Shown: positions 1 to 5,702 of the stretch, one piece after another
Numbering within the stretch: position 1 is the stretch's first letter
How the letters are laid out: every line of letters starts with the position of its first letter
Source of the DNA: Candidatus Eiseniibacteriota bacterium
GTDB taxonomy: Bacteria > Eisenbacteria > RBG-16-71-46 > JAGVPR01
Direction of reading: 5' to 3'
Assembly: GCA_020052115.1 (NCBI GenBank)
Contig: JAGVPR010000367.1
Span: forward strand, 1-5,702
DNA length: 5,702 nucleotides
Translations under genes and position numbers: made by a program
The notes under the pieces: model-generated
Database searches by the model: none
What the model saw: only the letters and a program-made list of their open reading frames with translations
What the model was told of the DNA's origin: nothing

Positions 1-94
1 CAAGGCCGACACCGACGGGTCGATCAGGTTCGAACTGCGCAAGGGCCGGGAGTCGCTCGACCCGGTGAAATGGATCCGCTTTGAATCGCTTTGA
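1..94 (+). CDS. C-terminal end of a probable M23/LytM-type peptidoglycan peptidase (partial)
   Basis: Frame 2 is open from the window edge to a TGA at 92-94 and gives the last 30 residues of a protein that starts upstream. They read RFELRKGRESLDPVKWI followed by a short tail. This matches the usual end of M23 (LytM/EnvC/NlpD-type) domains, where a final beta strand of the form 'hFElRkdGkpvdPlkWl' closes the fold. Such proteins are zinc endopeptidases that cut peptide cross-links of peptidoglycan, or inactive activators of amidases, and act outside the inner membrane. The zinc-binding residues would lie upstream, so activity cannot be judged here. The call rests on a short but characteristic motif. 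The next open frame begins 14 bases before this stop codon. Confidence 0.7.
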   Translation, partial: KADTDGSIRFELRKGRESLDPVKWIRFESL

Positions 95-692
95 TATAGT
101 CAAGGGCCAGGCAAAAGCCTGGTCGATCCTGGCGCGCGCGCACGCCCGCGGAGTCGTGCACCGCGGCCTCGGACCGGACCACGTGTACCTCGTCGGACCG
201 GAGCGGGCCGTGCGCCTCGGGGGGTTCGGCCTTGCCTGCGCCTCCGAGAGCGCGCCCGGCGTCCATGACACCAGCACCTCGGGGACGCCCTATCTCGCTC
301 CCGAGCAAGCGAGCGGTGAGCACACCGATCGCCGCGTTGACACTTACGCCCTCGGCGCCGTCCTCTGGGAGGCCCTCACGGGCGAACCGCCGGCGCGGCC
401 CCCGGACACGAGCCACCTTCCCGGGGGCATCCCGCCGCTGTTCCCGCACCTTCTGCTCGCGCTCCTCTCGCCGGATCCCGGAGCGCGACCGACTGCGCTG
501 TCGGAAGAGGCGCGCGCCCTGCGCGAAATGCTCGCGACTCCCGAGTCGCCGAATCGCGGGACCTCCGTCCACGAAGCCGAACCGCTCCTTCTCGAAGCGC
601 CGCCGATGAGCGTGAAACGCGCGGCGCTCTTCGTGGGCGCGGGCGCTCTGATCGTCACCGCGGTGCGGCTTCTCTGGCGCTTTCGGCGCTGA
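81..692 (+). CDS. N-lobe-less Ser/Thr kinase-like protein (pseudokinase) with C-terminal membrane anchor
   Basis: The 203-residue product aligns with the Hanks-type kinase C-lobe from helix alphaE onward ('LARAHARGVVHRG', residues 17-29). The catalytic loop reads HRGLGPDH instead of HRDLKPEN, so the catalytic Asp, Lys and Asn are Gly29, Gly31 and His34. DFG is GFG (48-50). Structural signatures remain: GTPYLAPEQ (68-76) and the helix-F Asp in DTYALG (87-92). No glycine loop or VAIK lysine exists, and the frame is closed by a TGA at 66-68, so the N-lobe (usually about 100 residues) is absent. Residues 181-198 form one hydrophobic segment followed by RFRR, a tail anchor with the kinase part in the cytoplasm. 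TTG at 81 is the only start that keeps alphaE, and no good ribosome site precedes it, so translation may be coupled to the upstream gene. The long intact frame argues for a coding gene, but a 5'-truncated remnant is possible. It cannot be an active kinase. Confidence 0.75.
   Translation: MNRFDIVKGQAKAWSILARAHARGVVHRGLGPDHVYLVGPERAVRLGGFGLACASESAPGVHDTSTSGTPYLAPEQASGEHTDRRVDTYALGAVLWEALTGEPPARPPDTSHLPGGIPPLFPHLLLALLSPDPGARPTALSEEARALREMLATPESPNRGTSVHEAEPLLLEAPPMSVKRAALFVGAGALIVTAVRLLWRFRR
107..122. repeat. Perfect inverted repeat CCAGGC-AAAA-GCCTGG
   Basis: Two 6-base arms (107-112 and 117-122) flank an AAAA loop, 13 bases after the stop codon of the peptidase. No T-run follows, so a standard intrinsic terminator is not supported. 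It lies inside the start of the pseudokinase frame, close to where recognisable kinase similarity begins. Confidence 0.45.
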
Positions 693-711
693 ACCCCGTC
701 CGGAGCGACCC

Positions 712-740
712 TTGACAGCGGCGGGCGAACGGAGTATTCG
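712..740 (+). promoter_or_regulatory. Probable sigma-70-type promoter for the riboswitch-transporter transcript
   Basis: A perfect TTGACA -35 box (712-717) is followed, after exactly 17 bases, by TATTCG (735-740), a weak -10 box that keeps the first three bases of TATAAT. Transcription would start near 747-749, just before the first conserved bases of the c-di-AMP aptamer (from about 754). That is where a riboswitch promoter should sit. The position is strong support, while the -10 box itself is only a partial match. Confidence 0.55.
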
Positions 741-751
741 TCACGCCTATT

Positions 752-864
752 GACGCCGAATCCCGCGCGGTGCGGGAACGGGGGAACCGGTCAGCAGGGG
801 CGAATCGTCTTTGACGTAGGGCGCGCTCTTCGGCCCGAGCCCGTCAGCTAACCCCGCAGGCGAA
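752..864 (+). promoter_or_regulatory. c-di-AMP riboswitch aptamer (ydaO/yuaA class)
   Basis: The conserved core of this class appears in order. GCCGAATCC (755-763) carries the 5' side of P1. A hairpin CCCGC/GCGGG follows (762-766 with 772-776). Then come ACGGGGGAACC (778-788), GGGGCGAATC (797-806), GTAGGGC (816-822) pairing through GGGC with GCCC at 833-836, and the highly conserved CCGTCAGCTAACCCCGC (841-857). GGCG (859-862) closes P1 with CGCC (754-757). The tract CGGGG (779-783) can pair with CCCCG (852-856). In the Thermoanaerobacter aptamer, as I remember it, the same positions are CGGAG and CTCCG, so the pairing covaries. The class binds two c-di-AMP molecules and normally turns genes off when c-di-AMP is high. 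Known targets include K+ importers and cell-wall hydrolases. Here it directly precedes a KimA-like K+ transporter, which fits. Confidence 0.93.
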
Positions 865-865
865 C

Positions 866-918
866 GAGGAGACCCGGGCGGCCGCCCGCTGGCCATCCTC
901 CATCCAGAATCAGGGGGA
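866..918 (+). promoter_or_regulatory. Probable translational expression platform and ribosome binding site of the K+ transporter
   Basis: GGGGGA (913-918) lies 5 bases before the ATG at 924 and is the ribosome binding site. TCCTCC (896-901) can pair with all six of its bases (one G-U pair) across an 11-base loop, hiding it. GAGGA (866-870), just outside P1 of the riboswitch, can instead pair with TCCTC (896-900) and free it. Between them a 14-base perfect palindrome (875-888, CGGGCGGCCGCCCG) can form a GC-rich hairpin. No T-run follows, so control by hidden ribosome site is more likely than by transcription termination. The pairings are read from the sequence. The switching order is inferred. 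Confidence 0.5.
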
Positions 919-923
919 CCGCC

Positions 924-2933
924 ATGGCCGACACGCCACAGGGAAACGGCGCCGAGGAAAACCAACCTCCTCCCGAACCTCCCCCGCTGCCCTCGCGCAT
1001 CCGCCGCTTCCTCTTCGGCCACCCGCGCGATCTCGCGGACCGATCCATCTTCCACCGACTCGCTCTAATTCCGTTCCTGGCCTGGGTGGGTCTCGGGGCG
1101 GACGGGCTCTCGTCTTCGTGCTACGGACCCGAGGAAGCGTTTCGCACCCTGGGAGAGCACACGTTCCTGGCGGTCGCGCTGTCGGGAATGATCGCCGTGA
1201 CGGTGTTCATCATCGCCTCGGCGTACAGCCGCATCATCGAGGACTTCCCGCACGGGGGCGGCGGCTACGTCGTCGCGACGAAGCTCCTCGGCGAACGCGC
1301 GGGCGTCGTCAGCGGTTCGGCGCTCCTCGTGGACTACGTGCTGACGATCGCCGTCTCCATCGCGGCCGCAGGCGACGCGCTCTTCAGCTTCCTCCCGCCG
1401 GAGTGGCATGGCGCGAAGGTCCCGGCCGAAGCGGTCCTGATCGTGGGGTTGACGACAATCAACATCCGCGGCGTGAAGGAATCGGTCCTCGCGATGCTGC
1501 CGATCTTCATGATCTTCCTGGCCACCCACGCCGCACTGCTCATCGGCGGATTGTTGCTGCACCTGCCGCAGATCGGGACGACCGCGTCCGGCATCCACCA
1601 GGGCTTTCGCACGGGGCTCCAGACGCTCGGATGGGGCGGGATCTTCGTCCTCTTCGTGCGCGCCTATTCGCTCGGAGGCGGAACGTACACGGGTCTGGAA
1701 GCGGTCTCGAACGGGCTTCCGATCATGCGCGAGCCGCGCGTGCACACCGGCAAGCGCACGATGAGCTATATGGCGGCATCGCTTGCGATCACCGCGGGGG
1801 GCCTGCTCCTCCTCTATCTCTTGTGGAATGTCGAGCACGTGCCGGGCAAGACGCTGAACGCCGTGCTCGCGGAGCGTTTCGCGAGCGCCAGCCATCTCGG
1901 TCTCGTGTTCGTCATCGTGACACTCGTCTCGGAGGGTGCGCTTCTCATCGTCGGGGCGCAGGCGGGGTTCATTGACGGGCCCCGCGTGCTCGGGAACATG
2001 GCGGTGGATTCCTGGATGCCGCACCGGTTCGCAGCACTCTCGGAACGGCTCACCACCCAGAACGGGATCGCCGTCATGGGGATCGCCGCGCTGGCGACAC
2101 TCCTCTACACCGGCGGCGACGTACGGCACCTGGTGGTCATGTACAGCATCAACGTCTTCCTGACATTCTCCCTTTCCCTCTTCGCGATGGCCCGCGCCAC
2201 GTGGCGAAGCCGCAGGGAGAGAGCTCACTGGAAGCGCCGCGAGGCGCTGTTCGCGGGCGGCTTCCTGCTCTGCATCATGATTCTCGTGCTGACGACGGTC
2301 ACCAAGTTCCGAGAGGGCGGCTGGATCACGCTCCTGGTCACGACCGCCCTCGTGCTCTTCTGCGTCCGTGTCCGCCGGCACTACCGCCTCGTGGGAGCCA
2401 AGCTGCAGCAGCTTTATGCCGAGCTGGGCGACATCCCGCCGGCGCCGGATGCGAAACCCGTGGAACTCGACCCGACCAAGCCGACGGCGGCGGTGCTCGT
2501 GGGCGGCTACGGCGGGCTCGGGATCCACACGGTGCTCAATATCTTCCGCGCGTTCCCGGGGCATTTCTCCAACCTGATCTTCCTCTCGGTCGGCGTGGTG
2601 GATTCGGGGGAGTTCAAGGGCGAGGACGCCATTGACAAGCTGCGAGAGCGGACGGAGGGGATGTTGAAGCGCTATGTGGACCTGGCCGGAAGCCTGGGTG
2701 TGGCGGCGGGCTCACGCTACGGCATCGGAACGGACGCCGTGGATGAGGCGGAGAAACTCTGCGCCGACACGGCGCGCGAGTTCCCGAAGACCATCATCTT
2801 CGCGGGCAAGATCATCTTCCGGCGCGAACGCTGGTACCAGCCGATCCTGCATAACGAGACCGCGATCGCGGTGCAGAAGAGGCTCCAGTGGCGCGGGATC
2901 ACGATGGTGATCCTGCCGGCGAAAGTGAGGTAG
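924..2933 (+). CDS. KimA-like APC-superfamily potassium importer
   Basis: The 669-residue inner-membrane transporter probably has 12 membrane segments (residues about 45-482) and a cytoplasmic C-terminal domain (about 484-669). It is slightly longer than Bacillus KimA (about 607), partly through a proline-rich N-terminal tail (15-23). It shares the family pattern ADGLSSSCYG (59-68), HGGGGYVV (110-117), LLVDYVLTIAVS (134-145), TGLEAVSN (256-263), and an end resembling KimA, RWYQPILHNETA. Residues equivalent to those reported to hold K+ in KimA (D36, Y43, D117, Y118, T121, S125, T230, E233, Y377) appear as D60, Y67, D137, Y138, T141, S145, T256, E259 and Y407. KimA takes up K+ with protons and is inhibited by c-di-AMP, and the riboswitch in front gives a second c-di-AMP control. 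ATG at 924 has a good ribosome site. Other APC members transport amino acids, but residues and riboswitch together favour K+. Confidence 0.9.
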   Translation: MADTPQGNGAEENQPPPEPPPLPSRIRRFLFGHPRDLADRSIFHRLALIPFLAWVGLGADGLSSSCYGPEEAFRTLGEHTFLAVALSGMIAVTVFIIASAYSRIIEDFPHGGGGYVVATKLLGERAGVVSGSALLVDYVLTIAVSIAAAGDALFSFLPPEWHGAKVPAEAVLIVGLTTINIRGVKESVLAMLPIFMIFLATHAALLIGGLLLHLPQIGTTASGIHQGFRTGLQTLGWGGIFVLFVRAYSLGGGTYTGLEAVSNGLPIMREPRVHTGKRTMSYMAASLAITAGGLLLLYLLWNVEHVPGKTLNAVLAERFASASHLGLVFVIVTLVSEGALLIVGAQAGFIDGPRVLGNMAVDSWMPHRFAALSERLTTQNGIAVMGIAALATLLYTGGDVRHLVVMYSINVFLTFSLSLFAMARATWRSRRERAHWKRREALFAGGFLLCIMILVLTTVTKFREGGWITLLVTTALVLFCVRVRRHYRLVGAKLQQLYAELGDIPPAPDAKPVELDPTKPTAAVLVGGYGGLGIHTVLNIFRAFPGHFSNLIFLSVGVVDSGEFKGEDAIDKLRERTEGMLKRYVDLAGSLGVAAGSRYGIGTDAVDEAEKLCADTAREFPKTIIFAGKIIFRRERWYQPILHNETAIAVQKRLQWRGITMVILPAKVR

Positions 2934-2966
2934 CGCACTACCGCGTGATGACGGCAGCGCGAATCT

Positions 2967-3851
2967 TCAGGGCGAACCGTCCTTCGCGACGGCGCGCTCG
3001 GCGTGGTAGGAGGACCGGACGAGAGGTCCCGCCTCGCATCGCAGGAAGCCCAGTTCGCTGGCGAGCCGCCGGTAGTCCTCGAACTCGGCGGGCGTGACGA
3101 AGCGCGCCACCGGGATGTGTCGCGACGTCGGGTTCAGGTACTGGCCGATCGTGACGATGTCCACGCGGCTGCGCTTGAGATCGCCGAGAACCTCGAGCAC
3201 CTCTTCGCGTGTCTCCCCGAGCCCGACCATCAAACCGGATTTCGTGAGCACGGGGTACTCCGGCGAGTGCCATGAAGCCGAGCGGCTCAGCAGCTCGAGG
3301 CTGCGGTCGTACACGGCGATGGGGCGCACGCTCCGATAGAGCCGCGGAACCGTCTCGATGTTGTGGTTGAGCACCTCGGGCCGCGCCAGAAGGACGGTGC
3401 CGAGCGCCGACCAATCGCCCATGAAGTCGGGGATCAAGACCTCGATCGTGACCTCGGGGCAGAGCTTGCGCGTCCAGGCGAGCGTCTCGGCGAAGTGGCC
3501 GGCGCCCCCGTCCGGGAGATCGTCGCGGTTCACGGAGGTGATGACGGCGTGGCGGATCTTGAGGTCGCGCACCGCTTCGGCCACATGGCGCGGCTCTTCG
3601 GGATCGAGCGTTCCCGGCGCGCCCTTGCCCACGGAGCAGAAGCCGCAATGGCGGGTGCAGACGTCGCCGAGGATCATGAACGTCGCCGTGCCCGCGGACC
3701 AGCACTCGTGGAGGTTCGGGCAGCGCGCCTCTTCGCAGACGGTGTGAAGCCGCAGCCCGCGCATCGTGTCGCGGACCTGGACGAGCGTCTCCGTTGATTC
3801 CAGCCTGATCTTGAGCCACTCAGGCCGCCTGATCGGAACCCTGGTCGCCAC
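2967..3851 (-). CDS. lipA: Lipoyl synthase LipA
   Basis: A 294-residue radical-SAM enzyme of normal family length. It inserts two sulfur atoms into octanoyl groups bound to lipoyl domains or GcvH, using S-adenosylmethionine, and completes the lipoyl cofactor in the cytoplasm. The auxiliary iron-sulfur cluster ligands form CX4CX5C (Cys39, Cys44, Cys50, in CEEARCPNLHEC). The radical-SAM cluster ligands form CX3CX2C (Cys65, Cys69, Cys72, in CTRHCGFC). The C-terminal RSSYHAE (279-285) supplies the serine that binds the auxiliary cluster. All key residues are present. The start is GTG at 3851-3849, 4 bases after the stop codon of the lipB fusion, with GGAAGGG 7 bases upstream, so the two genes are probably translated from one mRNA. 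An upstream extension would overlap lipB and lacks family similarity. The gene ends 33 bases from the convergent transporter gene. Confidence 0.98.
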   Translation of the reverse strand: MATRVPIRRPEWLKIRLESTETLVQVRDTMRGLRLHTVCEEARCPNLHECWSAGTATFMILGDVCTRHCGFCSVGKGAPGTLDPEEPRHVAEAVRDLKIRHAVITSVNRDDLPDGGAGHFAETLAWTRKLCPEVTIEVLIPDFMGDWSALGTVLLARPEVLNHNIETVPRLYRSVRPIAVYDRSLELLSRSASWHSPEYPVLTKSGLMVGLGETREEVLEVLGDLKRSRVDIVTIGQYLNPTSRHIPVARFVTPAEFEDYRRLASELGFLRCEAGPLVRSSYHAERAVAKDGSP

Positions 3852-3855
3852 GCTC

Positions 3856-4992
3856 CTACCCTTCCAGCGGCGCGCACCGCTCGATCGCGCCGGATATCAC
3901 ACGCCTCAAACTCACGCGATTCGCTTCGAAGAATACCATCCGCAAGGCCTCTTCCGCCGTCGCCCAGTGCGCGGCATCGTGCTCCTTCGGATCGAGACGC
4001 GGCTCGCTCGACCCCGGAGCCTCCGCGGCGAAAGCGTATTCACGGTTCAGCGTGAACTCCGGCACGGGCGCTCCGATGAAGCGCGGATCCACGGCGAAAG
4101 TCTGCGCGTAGTCGAGATCCGCCACGCCCCCGAGCGTGAAGCCGGTCTCCTCCATCACCTCGCGCCGCGCGCACTGCTCGAGGCTCTCGCCTCCCTCGCG
4201 GCTTCCGGTGACCGGCTGCCAGATCGCCCCGCGCGCTTCCGCGCGGTGAAGAAGTAGAAAACGCCGGCGTTCCCGCTCGCCGCGCGAGATCCAAACCTGG
4301 GCCGACTCGCGCGCCACACCGGCGGCCTCGGCGCTCCGGCCGAAGACCTCGCAGAAACGCACGCTCACCGCTTCGTCCGCCTCCGCGAAGCTCACCTCAC
4401 GGCCGAGAAGGAGCGAGAGCGATGTGACGCCGCGGCCCTGGAGGCCGCAGGGAACGATCGCGCGGAATCCCTCGAGATCCCGTCCCACGTTGAGGGCGAA
4501 GCCGTGGCTCGTGACCCAGCGCGCGACGCGCACGCCGATGGCGGCCACCTTCTCGTCCCCTACCCAAACGCCGGTCGCGCCCGGATCGCGCCGGCCCTCG
4601 ACTCCGAGATCGCCGAGCGCGAGGATCAAGACCTCTTCGAGGTCACGCAGGTACCGGCCGACGTCCATCCGATCCGGCCTGAGATCCATGATCGGATACC
4701 CGATGAGCTGCGACGGGCCGTGAAACGTCACGTCGCCCCCGCGGCCGGTCTCGAAGAGAAGGATGCCGCCGCGGCGCAGGTCCTCCTCCGGCACCAGGAC
4801 ATGGCGGCGGTCCGCGCCGCGTCCCAGCGTCACCACGGGAGGGTGCGAGAGCAGGAAGAGCGCGTCCGGCGCCTGCCGGGCGACGCGCGCGGCGTGATAG
4901 ATCTCCTGAAGCCTGAGCCCCGCGTCGTACTCGACAAGGCCCAGGCGGTAGATCCTCACGGCGCGGGCCGCGGCTTTGCGCCCTTCACTCAA
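3856..4992 (-). CDS. lipB: Octanoyltransferase LipB fused to a C-terminal Nudix hydrolase domain
   Basis: The 378-residue product has two domains. Residues 1 to about 220 are LipB, which moves octanoate from acyl carrier protein to lipoyl domains. It has SHPPVVTLGRG (49-59), RGGDVTFHGPSQLIGYP (84-100), Lys148 in DEKVAAIG and Cys182 in IVPCGL, the Cys-Lys catalytic pair. Residues about 228-378 are Nudix, with a perfect box GX5EX7REUXEEXGU at 263-285. The WQPVTGS lead-in and the later EH...W pattern recall NudB (dihydroneopterin triphosphate pyrophosphatase), but the substrate is unknown. LipB alone is usually 200-240 residues, so the Nudix part is a true addition in one uninterrupted frame. 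The start is TTG at 4992-4990, overlapping the E2 stop codon by 8 bases. GTG at 4959 is the alternative and would still keep the LipB motifs. Codons further upstream in this frame lie within the E2 gene and show no LipB similarity. Confidence 0.93.
   Translation of the reverse strand: MSEGRKAAARAVRIYRLGLVEYDAGLRLQEIYHAARVARQAPDALFLLSHPPVVTLGRGADRRHVLVPEEDLRRGGILLFETGRGGDVTFHGPSQLIGYPIMDLRPDRMDVGRYLRDLEEVLILALGDLGVEGRRDPGATGVWVGDEKVAAIGVRVARWVTSHGFALNVGRDLEGFRAIVPCGLQGRGVTSLSLLLGREVSFAEADEAVSVRFCEVFGRSAEAAGVARESAQVWISRGERERRRFLLLHRAEARGAIWQPVTGSREGGESLEQCARREVMEETGFTLGGVADLDYAQTFAVDPRFIGAPVPEFTLNREYAFAAEAPGSSEPRLDPKEHDAAHWATAEEALRMVFFEANRVSLRRVISGAIERCAPLEG
3859..3865 (-). promoter_or_regulatory. 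Ribosome binding site of lipA inside the end of the lipB fusion
   Basis: On the minus strand GGAAGGG ends 7 bases before the GTG start of lipA and lies within the last codons of the upstream gene. A second purine run, AGGAG, spans the stop codon but is only one base from the GTG, too close to be the main site. The arrangement supports the GTG start and translational coupling. Confidence 0.6.
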
Positions 4993-5702
4993 GGCCGCCG
5001 AATCTCCCTTCCTCGAGCGTCCGCTTGACCAAGGCGAGGAACTGGTCCGCGACGGCGCCGTCCACGAGACGGTGGTCGTAGCCCAGCGAGAGGAAGCACA
5101 TCGGGCGGATCGCGATGGCGTCATCACGTACGACGGCGCGCTTCTCGATCGTCCCAACGCCGAGGATCGCCACCTGCGGCTGGCTGATGATCGGAAGCCC
5201 GAATTGACCGCCGAAGGCGCCGGGGTTCGTGATGGAGAAGGTCCCACCGTGCACCTCGTCGGGCACCAGCTTCTTCATGCGCGCCCTCTCCGCGAGGTCG
5301 GCGATGGCGCGCGCGATGCCGAGAAGGCTCTTCTCCTCCACGTTTCGCACGACCGGCACGATGAGACCCCAGTCGAGCGCGACGGCTATGCCGATGTTGA
5401 TTTCCTCGTGATAGACGATGTTCTCGCCGTCCAGCGAGGCGTTGACGACCGGAAACGCCTTGAGCGCCTCGGCGCACGCCTTCACGATGAACGGCATGAA
5501 GGTCAGCTTCGTGTTGTGCCTCTCGATCCAGTGGTCCTTGTGCTTGTCGCGAAGCGCCGACACCTTCGTCATCTCCACCTCGAAGACGCTGTGGACATGG
5601 GCGGAAGTGCGCCGCGAGGCGACCATGTGCTCGGCGATCTTCCGCCGCATGACGCTCATCGGCTCGATGCGCACGCGGGCGCCTGGCGGCCGCGCCGAAG
5701 CG
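4985..5702 (-). CDS. 2-oxoacid dehydrogenase E2 acyltransferase, catalytic domain (partial, 5' end outside window)
   Basis: The frame is open to the window edge, where a proline/alanine-rich linker (ASARPPGAR) leads into the catalytic domain. This begins RIEPMSVMRRKIAEHMVASR, typical of dihydrolipoamide acyltransferases. The domain moves the acyl group from lipoamide to CoA and forms the core of the pyruvate, 2-oxoglutarate or branched-chain dehydrogenase complex. The active-site motif DHRLVDG is intact (catalytic His codon at 5074-5072, Asp four residues on). The family strand 'GTFSITNPGAFGGQFGLPII' and 'PQVAILGVG' are present. The lipoyl and E3-binding domains must lie upstream, outside the window. 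The sequence seen does not decide which 2-oxoacid is used. A GTG at 5674 exists, but it is internal to a conserved linker-domain joint and is not the real start. The next genes make the lipoyl cofactor this enzyme carries. Confidence 0.96.
   Translation of the reverse strand, partial: ASARPPGARVRIEPMSVMRRKIAEHMVASRRTSAHVHSVFEVEMTKVSALRDKHKDHWIERHNTKLTFMPFIVKACAEALKAFPVVNASLDGENIVYHEEINIGIAVALDWGLIVPVVRNVEEKSLLGIARAIADLAERARMKKLVPDEVHGGTFSITNPGAFGGQFGLPIISQPQVAILGVGTIEKRAVVRDDAIAIRPMCFLSLGYDHRLVDGAVADQFLALVKRTLEEGRFGGLE

Noticed and set aside
24..572. A 182-codon minus-strand open frame over the kinase-like gene
   Set aside because: The product is low-complexity, rich in Arg, Gly and Ala, with no family likeness. 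The opposite strand has clear kinase C-lobe motifs.
750..755. Second TTGACG box as an alternative -35 site
   Set aside because: It falls inside the riboswitch, and no -10-like sequence occurs at the right distance. The TTGACA at 712 fits the riboswitch start better.
1118..1975. A 285-codon plus-strand open frame within the transporter gene
   Set aside because: It is a frame-shifted, Arg/Gly/Ala-rich reading of the transporter sequence, with no motif and no ribosome site.
1065..2564. A 499-codon open frame on the minus strand
   Set aside because: It lies wholly opposite the transporter gene. Its product is rich in Arg, Glu, His and Asp with no recognisable motif, as expected for the antisense of a GC-rich membrane-protein gene.
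2929..2942. Hairpin GGTAG-CGCA-CTACC at the end of the transporter gene, as a terminator between the convergent genes
   Set aside because: The stem is only 5 base pairs, overlaps the stop codon, and has no T-run on either strand. The 33-base gap shows no better candidate.
3363..3797. A 144-codon plus-strand open frame opposite lipA
   Set aside because: lipA is certain from its cysteine motifs, and the opposite frame has no recognisable features.
4993..5247. N-terminal extension of the lipB fusion up to a start at 5247
   Set aside because: This stretch is the E2 catalytic domain read in another frame. The extension is Ser/Arg-rich and unlike LipB, whose similarity begins just after 4992.

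Overview
This is a GC-rich bacterial window, with strongly G/C-biased third codon positions throughout its genes. It does not carry enough to name the organism. An uncultured high-GC lineage (Acidobacteria-, Gemmatimonadota- or Eisenbacteria-like) is a guess, not a result. No mobile element, CRISPR array, tRNA or rRNA was seen.

Left part, + strand (1-692). The window opens on the last 30 codons of a probable M23/LytM-type peptidoglycan peptidase. Overlapping its stop codon is an open frame encoding the C-lobe of a Ser/Thr-kinase-like protein. That protein has no N-lobe, has lost every recognisable catalytic residue, and ends in a single membrane segment. It is either a small membrane-anchored pseudokinase or the decaying 3' end of a kinase gene.

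Middle part, + strand (693-2933). The 231-base leader is not empty. It holds a plausible sigma-70-type promoter (TTGACA, 17 bases, TATTCG), then a clear c-di-AMP (ydaO/yuaA class) riboswitch aptamer, then sequence that can fold to hide or expose the ribosome binding site. It leads into a 669-residue APC-superfamily transporter closely resembling the KimA-type high-affinity potassium importer, with the K+-coordinating residues retained. The expected logic is that high c-di-AMP, which signals ample potassium, shuts off synthesis of the K+ importer.

Right part, - strand (2967-5702). This is a tight three-gene lipoate operon read leftward: the catalytic end of a 2-oxoacid dehydrogenase E2 acyltransferase (cut by the window edge), an octanoyltransferase LipB fused to a C-terminal Nudix hydrolase domain, and lipoyl synthase LipA. 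The first two overlap by 8 bases and the last two are 4 bases apart. LipB places octanoate on the lipoyl domains, LipA inserts the sulfurs, and E2 is the protein that needs the cofactor. lipA converges on the transporter gene with 33 bases between the stop codons and no convincing terminator.

The points most worth a second look are the riboswitch with its apparently translational expression platform, the N-lobe-less pseudokinase, and the LipB-Nudix fusion.
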